This document shows positions 1 to 8,534 of a DNA stretch of 64,000 bases, one piece after another. The DNA comes from Ursus arctos. Lineage: Eukaryota; Chordata; Mammalia; Carnivora; Ursidae. The notes under the pieces were generated by a model. It was not told the origin of the DNA and searched no databases. It was given only the letters and a program-made list of their open reading frames with translations. Where the stretch lies: assembly GCF_023065955.2 (NCBI RefSeq), contig NW_026622997.1, forward strand, positions 16,038,001 to 16,102,000, read 5' to 3'. The position numbers and the translations under genes are program-made. Position 1 is the stretch's first letter, and the number at the start of each line of letters is the position of its first letter.

Positions 1-19
1 GGCCACCCTACTTGTTTCA

Positions 20-460
20 CATTTGCTGTGACTTTCGGCTCTAGCCAGCAACACCATCACACACAGTTCACTTGCTCTCACCTTCAAGCTATTCCCCTTG
101 CCTGGAATGCTGTTCTCATACCATTGCCAAATTACGAACTTTCTCTCCTTCAAAACCCTACTCAGAACTCACCTTCAGGATGGAACTTTCTCTGATAATC
201 CTCCCCTCCACCCAATCCAGAAAGCTCTCAGCAAGCATGTAAATAACTCTGTATAACTTTACTTGGCTCTGTTTATAAGCTTCTTCTTGTATCTTTTTTT
301 TCCCCTCTAGGTATTTTTTTCAATGTGTTTATTCTGTCTCCATTAATTTGTAAACTCCCAGAGGGCAAGGCTTGAACACAGGTTGGTGTTGGCTTTATAA
401 AGTGGATGAACAGTTAGGGCTGAATGGCAGACAGGGCAAACCTTCTTGATTACTAATCTG
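20..460 (+). repeat. L2 LINE 3' fragment (ancient)
   Basis: The order of phrases follows the L2 3' region: a 'cttgcctggaatgctgttct' block, a pyrimidine-rich middle, then 'ctgtctccattaatttgtaaactcccagagggcaaggc' split over the last part. It is strongly diverged with no target-site duplication, as expected of a repeat older than the mammalian radiation. Recognition is from the remembered consensus. Confidence 0.65.
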
Positions 461-619
461 TTAAAAAAAAAAAAAAAAGAAATAAAGAAAAGTAACCCCA
501 AACCATCCTTTGTTGATGCTTTATTTGTGATGGACTGAGACTGCTAAACTAACGTGAAAATAGATCCAGTTTCTGCTAGTGTCCAGTTAACTAAGATCAA
601 ATCAACAGTTACAACCTTT

Positions 620-1425
620 CCATAATGTGAGGAGGAGGGCGCGGGCATATTGTGATCTATATAAGAATGGGCATGAAAGGCATGTTATTAGGGAGATTCT
701 TTTCTGCAAAAGTATATCCTTGTCACTTCAAGGCTGCAGGTCCATCTCAGAAGGGAAATAGTATTTACTTCCAAAACAGATCTAAAGAGCAAACAAAGCC
801 TCAGAAAACACACAATACCACCTTGTTCGAAGTTTATGCTAAGAGGGGTGGGGAAATGAATCTAATTTCGAAGGCCTTTTTTGTGTGTGTGTCTAACAGA
901 TAATACCACAAGTTCCAGCTCTCCAGGATCACTAGGTTGGTGGATTGTTCATTTCGGTCCAGGTAACAAAGGATAGCCCGGGGCAAATGGTCCTTTCTCA
1001 CTGCGGGGGGGTGGGGGGTCGGGGGGAAGAAGTGGAAATCCTTTACCGTGACCACCTGCTTCCCTCTCTTCAAACCAGCACACAAAGTGCCAAATATCTG
1101 TGCATCGTTCTCGGCACACAGCCCACGGTATAAACCAGCGTAGGCGGTGCGCTAGATAACATCAAAGCCCCAGGCAGGGGCCAGAAAAGGGGGGGGGCAA
1201 AAGCTGCGGAGGGAATGAGGCGCCTCCCCCTAGCATTTCCTCTCACGCCCACTTCCAACCTAGGAGGCTTTTGGTTTCTGCTTTTGTTGTTTTTAAAATT
1301 AAAAGTTAAACCCAGGAAGCTCTGGATCAGACTTTTGCGTTGCAGTTCGGGTAAGTTTTCTCTCGGTTCTTTTGTCTGGCGTCTGGCTTGGCAATACCCT
1401 GGGCGTGGGAGCAGAGTTGGCAAAG
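620..1425. other. Upstream flank, no gene seen
   Basis: No convincing exon or recognisable repeat. It holds G-rich runs near 1005-1025 and a good-looking splice donor at 1351 (TTCGG followed by gtaagt), just before the small CpG island. The short open frames here lack coding character. Confidence 0.4.
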
Positions 1426-1429
1426 CGAG

Positions 1430-1800
1430 CGGGGGAAGGTTTTGTCGCCGGGTCGCCCCGAGGAGGAGGGGATTCGGCCGGTGGACGGGAAAGCCCGGCG
1501 CGCGCGGAGGGCGGAGGGCGGAGGGCGGAGGGGAGGGACGGGCCTCGGCGTGACCCGGCGGCCGGCGGGGAGGAACCTCCGGGATCTCCGCGTGGCGGCG
1601 GCGCTGCCGGGCCGCGCGCAGGGCGGAGGGCCGGGGCCGCGGGGCCGCGCCAGGGGGGAGCCCGAGCCGGGCCCGGCCGGGCGGCCGCGTGGGAACCGGG
1701 GCTGGGGACGCGCGGGCGGCGGTGGTGGCGCGGAGCCGGGTGGTCACGGCGGGACGGCCGGGGCCCGCGACGAAGCCCCGGGGTGGACTTGTGTTCTCCC
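1430..1800. promoter_or_regulatory. Small, very dense CpG island
   Basis: About 370 bases with extreme GC and CpG content, sharply bounded by AT-rich DNA. It lies about 2.1 kb upstream of the main HIVEP1 island and includes a tandem GGAGGGC array at 1506-1537. CpG density this high usually marks a germline-unmethylated promoter or enhancer. It could be an alternative HIVEP1 first-exon promoter, a divergent non-coding transcript promoter or an orphan island. The sequence does not decide. Long open frames on both strands here are by-products of GC bias. Confidence 0.6.
1506..1537 (+). repeat. GGAGGGC tandem repeat, G-quadruplex candidate
   Basis: Four near-perfect copies of the heptamer GGAGGGC followed by GGAGGGGAGGG give five G-runs of three or more separated by loops of one to four bases. 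This fits the usual G-quadruplex rule (G3+N1-7 repeated four times) on the + strand. It sits inside the small CpG island. Confidence 0.75.
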
Positions 1801-1809
1801 CAAACTGCT

Positions 1810-2057
1810 CAGCAAGGAAAATGTGTGTAGAGCCCTGCCATGACACTGCCCTCACTTGAACCCCACTCCCCGAGGGGGGTGCCAAAGCGTTCACATGGCC
1901 AGCAGGGATGCAGCTGGAGAGAAATAGGGCCCTGGGAACCCCCTTCTTCTTCTTCTTCTTTTTTTTTTCCCCCTGAGTATGGTCACCTCCCCCGTTGTTA
2001 ACAGAATTTTTGACAGTTCAAACGGCTGTTTACCTTTCACATTTATCTTCTGGTTAA

Positions 2058-2108
<51 letters not shown>

Positions 2109-3885
2109 CACACATATACATATATATATATTCCCCCCCCACATTCCCATACCATTTGAGAAACTGTATTTAATTTGCCACAAAACAAGTCGAAACTAGC
2201 TACTTTACCGGTTAGCTGGATTTCCCTGCGTTCTGATAAGTAGGAAGTTAGAACTGCAGGCAGAATTAGGAAAAGAAATTGCAATTAGAAAATTCGAAAC
2301 TAGGAAATAGGAAACTGTTCCGTATTGCATCTATTTCAAAGGAAAGTTTAATATTGATTTGCCACTCAAGAAATTTAAGTTGTGAGCCGTCTACTTAAGA
2401 AAAAAGCTTTTTAGCAAGCTGAAATGGCAAAATTATCTATTATAACTCCAAACTGTATGCTTCATCTGTTAGAAAGATCACAGCAAATGTTGTGTTCACA
2501 GTGTGTATTTGTTATGTCCACCAACCATTGGTTTAAAAATATATTCAGTCAGTAAGCATTTTGGTTTAGCAAGTGACGCCAAGGAGAATTAATCATTATC
2601 AAGCTACCTTAATCTTTATCCTCTGACAGGTTAGATATACTCGAACATTTAAATGAGTGTTTATCTTTTATTCAAATGCCCAGTTGGGAAGTTACATTAC
2701 ATACTTTTTGTGATTGCAATCCATTAGATATCATTTACTTTTACAAAAGACAGATGATTACATCACGTTGAAGATTTAAAGATTGCATTATCTCATCACC
2801 AGGTTGGAAGTAGAGTATGCTAAACAACATTTCAAATGGCGGCAGTTGTTGGGTGACCTTTTCTCTTACGACCAAATTTAGTTTTTAATAGGCATAGTCC
2901 CCCCTTTAGGTGACTTCACTTTTGGTTACAAGCTCGCCTTTATTGAGTATTCCATTTTTAATCATTCCCATTTTGGTGCATTAAGCTTTTCTTAGCTCCA
3001 ATGAGCTAGAGGTAGGATTTCCTCAGGGGAATTTTTGGGGTCAACCCTAGCAGGAAAAGCCTAGATATCTTTATGGAAGCCCCAGGGAACAAAACAATTC
3101 AAGTTTGCACAGATGGCCCGCGTAGTGGGTGTACGGCCGTTTAGCATTTTTATTCCTTAAAAGGGGAAAGCAGTTTGGTTTAATCTAAGAAATTCTTCTG
3201 CATCAAAATTTTTGTTTTGTTTTATTTCTCCCAAGTTCAACGTGGCTCCTTTAACCAGTCACTTTTGCCTGCTTCTTTAGGTATACTTGTGGAATTTCTG
3301 AGCTCCCGATTTCTAACATTCTTTAGTAGTTCTAACCCCGAAAACTTTCTTCGTTACCCAGGTCCAGCCCCTCCTGATTTATTTCCATAGATTACCACTC
3401 CTTGCTTCCTCTACTGCTTTCTAGCAGCACGGGTCAAACTCTGGTTTATGATAATTACTCCCTCTTCCCCCTTTCTCTTCTCCTCGGCGTCCCAGGAGCC
3501 AGTCCCGCTGCCCAGTCCCGCACCTCCCTTTCCGACCCCAAAGACCCCTCACCTCCCTGCCCTAAGCTGTCAGGCGGACAGGCAAGGGTTAACTGCGCCG
3601 GCAGCCCCGGCTCTGGGAACCACCAGCGGGTTTTGGAGCGGCCTCTGGAATAACCTTGGCTTCCCTCAGTCTTTTAATAGAACATCCGCCACCAAGAAGT
3701 GGTTTCGGTTCAGGGTTAATAATATGTCCCCTTCCACCCTCCAAACCAACACCCCGCCCCCCTCCCAGTTTTTTTTTTTTAAGTTGTTTTTCAAAGTTAA
3801 TGAGTTTCAAGTTTCACAATGACTTTCCCCTTCCCTCAACGCGTTGCTGAGGAAACCCCCTTGGGGTCCCCCCCCCCCCGCCCTC
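1810..3885. other. Spacer between the CpG islands
   Basis: Mostly AT-rich DNA without a recognisable exon or interspersed repeat; GC rises from about 3480 toward the main island. It contains a CTT run at 1946-1963 and the large microsatellite listed separately. No SINE is present. Part of it may be conserved promoter-proximal sequence, which cannot be judged from one genome. Confidence 0.4.
2058..2131. repeat. Compound (TG)n(TA)n microsatellite
   Basis: A 74-base run that alternates purine and pyrimidine without a break: (TG)n, then (TA)n, a short ACACAC segment, and (TA)n again. The TA part is self-complementary and the TG part is Z-DNA-prone. It lies between the two CpG islands and is probably length-polymorphic. 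Confidence 0.95.
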
Positions 3886-3943
3886 CCTTCTCCTATCCCC
3901 TCCCCCATTCGGCCCGGGCGGGGGGCGGGACTGGGAGACCCCA

Positions 3944-3951
3944 TGACGTCA
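3944..3951. promoter_or_regulatory. Full CRE (TGACGTCA) in the promoter
   Basis: Perfect 8-base palindrome bound by CREB/ATF dimers, at the 5' edge of the CpG island and flanked by GC boxes. Functional CREs are concentrated in CpG-island promoters, so this copy is plausible. Occupancy is inferred. Confidence 0.6.
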
Positions 3952-5007
3952 CCGGCCCGGCCCACATCCTCCTTTAGAAAGTAAAGAGACGGTAAAGAGA
4001 AACTACCGCCCCGCCCGTCCCCGCCCCTCTTCCCGGACCAACCGCCCCCAACTGCGCGACCCGGCCAGGCCTTCCCCAGGCCGCGTGACCGGCTGAGCCC
4101 GCCCCTCCGCCCCCGCCGGGCGCCAGTCCCCGAGCCGGCGCGACCCCGGGCTCCCGCCCCCCCCCGCCCCTCGCGTCCCTAACCCCGCCCCTCCCCCCTC
4201 GGGCCGCGCCGCCGCCTCCTCCCCCCCTTCCCGTCCCTGCGGCGGCCGGGCGGGGCGGAGCCGCGGGGCGGGCAGCGAGAGGGGGGGAAGGGGAGGTGCG
4301 GCCCGGGGCCCGCCCCGCCGGGGAGACCCGGGGCTCCGGGCTCCACGCGAGCCCCGACCGGGGCACCCATCCCATCCCCACCCTGCACCGGGCTGCGGGC
4401 CACGCCTGTCCACTTGGGCCTCCTCGCCGGCGGTGACCCCCCCCTCCCCTCCCCCGCCGAGCCCTCGCTGGGGGACGCCCCCTCCCCCGCCCGCGCGGCG
4501 CAGCTCGCGGCCTCCCCGCCCCCCGCCCCCGGGGATCCCCTGCTGCCCCGCCCACCCGCGGGAAAGCCTCGGACCTTCGCCCTCCCTCCCCCGCGCCGCC
4601 TGGCCCGCGCTCCTCCCGTCGCCCCTAAAGACGCTAAACGTGCCCTACTCTGCCCCGGGGAGAGGTAAAGCCCGCGCCCTCCCTCCGCGCCCCGGGCCCC
4701 ACGGCCCCGGGGGCCGCTCTCCCGCCTCGCCGCCCGGCCCCCCGCCGCCCCCTTCCCGGCGGCGGCGGTCATGCCGCGGCCCGGGGCGCCGGCGAGCGCG
4801 GCCGCCTCCCCCGCCCGGCGCCTGCGGCCCCCGCCCGCGCGCCCCGCGCTTCCCCCCCGCCCCCCGGCCGGCTCCCCTGTTTAATATTTCAGCGCTGGGT
4901 GGTGTGAGTGCCAGTCGCCGGCCTCTAGTGTGGCTGCTGCTGGGGCGGCGGCGGCGGCGGGGAGGGGGACGGAGCCCAGGGGCCGGGAGCAGCAGCGGGA
5001 GGAGGCT

Positions 5008-5034
5008 ATGTTTGTGTTTGGGGTTGTCAAGTGA
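5008..5034 (+). other. Upstream ORF 1 (8 codons)
   Basis: ATG at 5008 opens an eight-residue frame, MFVFGVVK, closed by TGA at 5032-5034. The start context is moderate (C at -3, T at +4). It counts only if transcription starts upstream of 5008. Confidence 0.4.
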
Positions 5035-5283
5035 AGGAGGGATCCCGGGCGCCGCCGCCGCCGCCACCGCCGCGCGGGGGTCGCGGAGATTCCGAGCTGC
5101 GGCCGCCGCCATCAGCAGCGCAGCTCCTGGGCCGGCTGCAGCGGCAGCGGCTCCGCCGGGCGTCCTGGCAGCAGGTTCGGCGCGGGCTCCGCGGCGGGGG
5201 CGCTGCAGCTGGGAGGGCGGCGGGGGGGCCATCCGGAGGGGGGGGCAGGACCAGTTCTCCCTCCGCGGGCGGGGGGCGTGCGG

Positions 5284-5311
5284 GCGCGCGTGTGTGTGTG
5301 CGTGTGTGTGC
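5284..5311. repeat. (GC)(GT)n alternating tract in the 5' leader
   Basis: About 28 bases of alternating purine/pyrimidine, GCGCGCGTGTGTGTGTGCGT continuing as GTGTGTGC, within exon 1. This is a Z-DNA-prone composition placed immediately downstream of a transcription start region. Confidence 0.8.
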
Positions 5312-5333
5312 AACTGCCGACCTTGCAGAGGGG

Positions 5334-5419
5334 ATGGCTGCGTGCGGGAGAGACTTGCCACTTCTGGGCGCCCTCGCCGCGCGGGAGCGGCCTGAGCTGC
5401 GGTCCTGCGAGGCCAGCAG
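5334..5419 (+). other. Upstream ORF 2, exon 1 part (continues to 8245)
   Basis: ATG at 5334 has G at both -3 and +4, a strong initiation context. The frame stays open to the donor at 5419. Spliced to 8239 it adds Ser-Phe and stops at TAA 8243-8245: 30 codons in all, ending 30 nt before the HIVEP1 ATG at 8276. Without splicing it would run on to about 5489. The predicted peptide has no domain I recognise. A frame of this kind typically reduces main-ORF translation or makes it depend on reinitiation. Confidence 0.55.
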
Positions 5420-6649
5420 GTACGGAGGGACCCAGCCTCCCCACCCGCGTTCCAGCCGCAGACGCATTTTGCAAGAGGGTGGGGGGTGAGGGAGACCAGG
5501 CCTCGGCTTCCCAACCTCCCGGCTTTGTGGCTTTCTTTTCCTTTCGTTCTTTGCTCTAAGTGCCTGTTTACTCCCAGCCACCTGGGTAGTTTCTTTCCGG
5601 GTTGGGAGTAAGCGCCTGCAGCAGTTGGGAAGTGGGAGGTGGGTTTGGGCGCGGGTCGGCTCAGGCTCGCCTTGGGGTCGGGCTGGGGAAGGAGTTGCTG
5701 CTGGAGAGGGGAGGGGGCGGTGGCGGAGCCGGCGGCGAGGAGGAGTCTCAGGGCTGCCGCGCTCGCCTCATCCCGTCCTCCTCCTCATGCTCTCCGCATC
5801 CACTCCGGGCTCCTTCCTGAGCTGGCACTTCCATTCCCCCTCCTCCTGGCATGCGAAGCGCTTTGTTCAGTGCAGCGTTGCAGAGGGGTTTTCCCAGGCT
5901 CCGCCCTCCACATTCATTCATGTTTTTTCTCCTTGCAACTGTCTTTACGCTTTTTGATCGTGTCATGTTTTTGCTCCATGTAGTATTTATTTCTTTCCTG
6001 TAAAGGAACGGTTTATTACTCGTCGTAGTCGCTCCAGTGCCGCTGTCTTTGCATATACTCACTTCCCCCCACAAGGATTTAAACATGGGATGGACAGCTA
6101 GGGACAGTGGGTAGGCAGGGAACGGGGTAGCAGAGAGCTGTTACTGATTGAGAATTTGCATATTTTATATTTATGCTCCTGATACGGGATCACGTGATTA
6201 TATTACATTCGGAGTTCACGCTTTAAAAACTTCCAAATATCGTGACCATTTAAAAGCTTTAAGTTTAACAAGGAATGTAGTTAAGCGGTCACACAATTTA
6301 TTTGGCCCTGATGTCTCTGAATTCTCTATTGAATCAAGCTTCGTGAATCGGATGGTGGATGTCTTTACTGCAGGGAGTTGAGGAACCATATCTTACAGAT
6401 CATTTAGCACGGTGCTAGAGAAAGTATGTAGTATTTGGCCATCATATTTCTTATTCTCTATGCAGTTAAAAAAATTGCAAATAGTTTTGTGCAGTGCCCA
6501 CGCATAGCCTTATCGGGTAAAATACTGAAGTTAATTGTAGCCTCCTTAACTTCTGTTTCTTCTCTGCTATAATGAAGCCATAAATTTCTAAAACCTTATA
6601 CAGGGATATTAGATCCAGCCTTTCCCATATGGGCTTTCTTAAGGAGAAT

Positions 6650-6860
6650 TAATATTTGTGTATTTTTGTGTGCCAGGCAGTGGGCATCTACATTATTTAG
6701 TGTACACCTTAAACAACCCTGTGAGGTGGATACTACTTCCCAGTTTTACAATTGGGAAATCTGATCTTCAGAGAGGTTAAGTGCCTTGAACACGGTAAGG
6801 GGTAGAGCCTGGCTTTGAACCCAGTCGGGTTTGACACCAAAATGTATAGTCATGACTTGT
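6650..6860 (-). repeat. MIR fragment
   Basis: Reads as the reverse complement of MIR: 'gtgccaggcagtgggcatct', 'caaccctgtgaggtggatac', 'cagagaggttaagtgccttg' and 'ctttgaacccagtc' in the right order. Strongly diverged. Confidence 0.75.
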
Positions 6861-6939
6861 GCTCTGCAGCCTCGTGAATAAAACCACAGAATACCTATTA
6901 TCTCTGCTGAGGAAGTAAGCACGGAGAGTAACTGAGTCC

Positions 6940-7125
6940 TGTGGTGCCGCATTGTTGTTGAGTTGCTGACCACGGGCAGGTTAGGCAACGTCTCCCCATC
7001 TCATCTTCTTATCTGTAAAGTAGATAAATGATAGCTATCTTACCAGTTATTATTAAGATTGGATTAGATAATGTGTAGAAAGTGCATAGGCACCCTGCAG
7101 AGGCTCAGTAAGTGTCTGTCGTTTC
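6940..7125 (+). repeat. MIR fragment
   Basis: Forward MIR order: 'ccatctcatcttcttatctg' then 'taaagtagataaatgatagc', 'aagattggattagataatgt' and 'ctcagtaagtgt'. Diverged, with no target-site duplication. Confidence 0.65.
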
Positions 7126-7384
7126 TCCTACGGTACTGGGTGTAACAAGCTCTAAACAAAGCATTCCTATCCCATTCTTGTGTCTTTGCTTTGTGATGAA
7201 ACGTAATTTCATGCTTAACATGATCAGCTTTATTCCAGGAAATTAAAACTAAAGTTTTAGTTCTAGGATCCTTGCGGATCTTGTGGAAGAGGAGACAGAG
7301 GTGACTGATTTGGGAGGAGGGAAGATCAGCTTTTGAATTACTGTTGTTTTGTCATATTGCATTTCCGATCACTGTTTTTCGAAT

Positions 7385-7760
7385 GTATAAGTCAGGACAG
7401 ACCAGGTCATGCTGCAGTAACAAATAACTCCCAAACCACAGGCACTTAAAACAACAAAGGTCTCTTTCTTGTTTCCACTACGTGATCATGGTAGGTTAGC
7501 AAGAGCTCAGCTCTGTGTTGCAATACTCACTGTCTGGAACAGTGCCTGTCCCATGGCAGAGGGAACAGAGAGTGCTGGAGGATTTTGCTTTGATAACTAA
7601 ATGGCATGGCCCGGAAACAGTGCATATCTCCTCCACTCTCAGGTCATTAGCCAGAACTGGTCACACATTGTAGCTAAACACAGGGAGGCATAAAGTATAG
7701 TGCTGGCACAAGCCTAGAAGAAAATACTGGAATAATTGGGGAGCAGCTCCAATAGCAACC
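7385..7760. repeat. Old mammalian interspersed repeat, family uncertain
   Basis: The run 'gaccaggtcatgctgcagta' followed by 'acaaataactcccaaaccac' and, later, 'aactggtcacacattg' is a word order I associate with a dispersed mammalian repeat. I cannot name the family with confidence. No terminal repeats are seen. Confidence 0.45.
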
Positions 7761-7899
7761 ACATGTATTAACTGAATTAATTTAGTAAAACAAGATGAAT
7801 GGGACATGGTCCTTGTTCCCAAAGAGCTTATGGACCAATAGACATATTACATACAGAATAACTCTTTTATAGCCTGATGCTATTCTTAATCGTACCATG

Positions 7900-7907
7900 T
7901 GACGTCA
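7900..7907. promoter_or_regulatory. Intronic CRE (TGACGTCA)
   Basis: Second perfect CRE palindrome, about 330 bp before exon 2, in non-repeat DNA. A CpG-containing octamer retained outside a CpG island is somewhat unexpected. Function is inferred only. Confidence 0.4.
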
Positions 7908-8238
7908 CTTTAAAACACAGTGGAGTGAATCTTTTTCACTCTTCTTTGATAAAAGCACAGTGATTTTCTTTTTCTCTTTTCTTAATGAGAAAGCCCAGAG
8001 AGTAGCAAAATGAGATGCCCTGCGGTTAATTAAAAGTAAGTAAGCTTTGGCAGGTGTCTCTAGCTTGGTTATCTTTCATTGAGTTATGGTTGGTGCTGAA
8101 CTAAGCCATGACTTTTGAAGTGTCTTTTTTCCTTTGAAGGTAGTAAAGTGTGATTTTTTTTTTCTTCCTCAGCACATGGATTAATTGATAGATGTTGAGT
8201 TTATGGAGCTACCTTTTTGTGACCTGCTCTTCCTACAG

Positions 8239-8315
8239 TTTCTAAGAAGAAAAAGGGGCCCCTGAATCAAAGAAGATGCCTCGAACTAAACAGATTCATC
8301 CCAGGAATCTAAGAG
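8239..8315 (+). CDS. HIVEP1: HIVEP1 exon 2: start codon and first 13 residues
   Basis: A 77-bp exon between a good acceptor (cttcctacag) and a strong donor (AAGAG followed by gtaagg). ATG at 8276, with A at -3, opens MPRTKQIHPRNLR and leaves one base of the next codon (G, phase 1). This matches the N-terminus I remember for HIVEP1, where the next residue is Asp. HIVEP1 (ZAS1, MBP-1/PRDII-BF1) is a nuclear protein of about 2,700 residues with two separated C2H2 zinc-finger pairs that bind kappaB-like GGGACTTTCC elements; it regulates enhancers of immune and viral genes. Only the tip is present: the giant coding exon and all zinc fingers lie outside the window. The residues contain an H3-tail-like RTKQ. 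The leader part (8239-8275) holds the stop of upstream ORF 2. Confidence 0.88.
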
Positions 8316-8439
8316 GTAAGGCTCTGCATTGAAACAGAAGTAAGGTTTACAGTAAATCTTACAATAAGGTAATCCTTGGGTGACAGGGATGGCAGCTTGC
8401 TAGATGTTGACCCTGGTCCATGGTGAGCGCCCGGAGGTC

Positions 8440-8530
8440 TCCATTTCTCTCGTTCACTTCCGGTGTTCCTGCACAATTCCCGTCTCTCAGGAAATGTTTC
8501 ATAAGTATTTGTTGAATGAATTAATCGAAT
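8440..8530 (+). repeat. L2 3'-end fragment
   Basis: Ends in 'aagtatttgttgaatgaatt', the typical 3' end of L2, after 'ttcctgcacaattcccgtct'. Short and diverged; it begins about 125 bp beyond the exon 2 donor. Confidence 0.5.
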
Positions 8531-8534
8531 TTGA

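Larger units (their letters stand above)
4900..5419 (+). other. HIVEP1: HIVEP1 exon 1, non-coding (5' end approximate)
   Basis: The 3' end is set by a strong donor at 5420 (CCAGCAG followed by gtacgg). The 5' end is only an estimate, because a CpG-island promoter may start over a broad range. The exon is GC-rich 5' leader with (CGG/CCG) triplet runs at about 4945-4961 and 5051-5067, and a GC/GT alternating stretch at 5284-5311. It contains two upstream ORFs, one short at 5008-5034 and one crossing into exon 2. Joining this donor to exon 2 gives a leader whose first long frame closes just before the HIVEP1 ATG. Confidence 0.65.
3890..5480 (+). promoter_or_regulatory. HIVEP1: HIVEP1 CpG-island promoter
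   Basis: About 1.6 kb of CpG-dense DNA ends just after the first splice donor. It has many GC boxes (for example the GGGGGCGGGA stretch at 3921-3930 and CCGCCCC runs at 4009-4028), a palindromic CRE at 3944-3951, and no convincing TATA box. This is the usual architecture of a broadly expressed, dispersed-start promoter. The exact start site cannot be read from sequence. Assignment to HIVEP1 follows from the coding exon 2.8 kb downstream on the same strand. Confidence 0.85.
5420..8238 (+). other. HIVEP1: HIVEP1 intron 1
   Basis: Begins gtacgg and ends with the acceptor tgctcttcctacag. It holds MIR fragments, one old unclassified interspersed repeat, a palindromic E-box TCACGTGA at 6190-6197 and a CRE at 7900-7907. 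No SINEC is present. Confidence 0.75.

Noticed and set aside
1070..1894. 274-codon minus-strand frame and overlapping plus frames in the small CpG island
   Set aside because: Same GC-bias effect. Frames on opposite strands are equally open and low-complexity.
4433..5514. Long open frames on both strands across the main CpG island (up to 320 codons)
   Set aside because: Proline, arginine, glycine and alanine-rich translations appear in several overlapping frames at once, as expected from GC bias. No domain is seen and they overlap the non-coding exon 1.
6190..6197. Palindromic E-box TCACGTGA in intron 1
   Set aside because: A single 8-base motif without CpG-island context is too weak to call a regulatory element. 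Noted within the intron entry.
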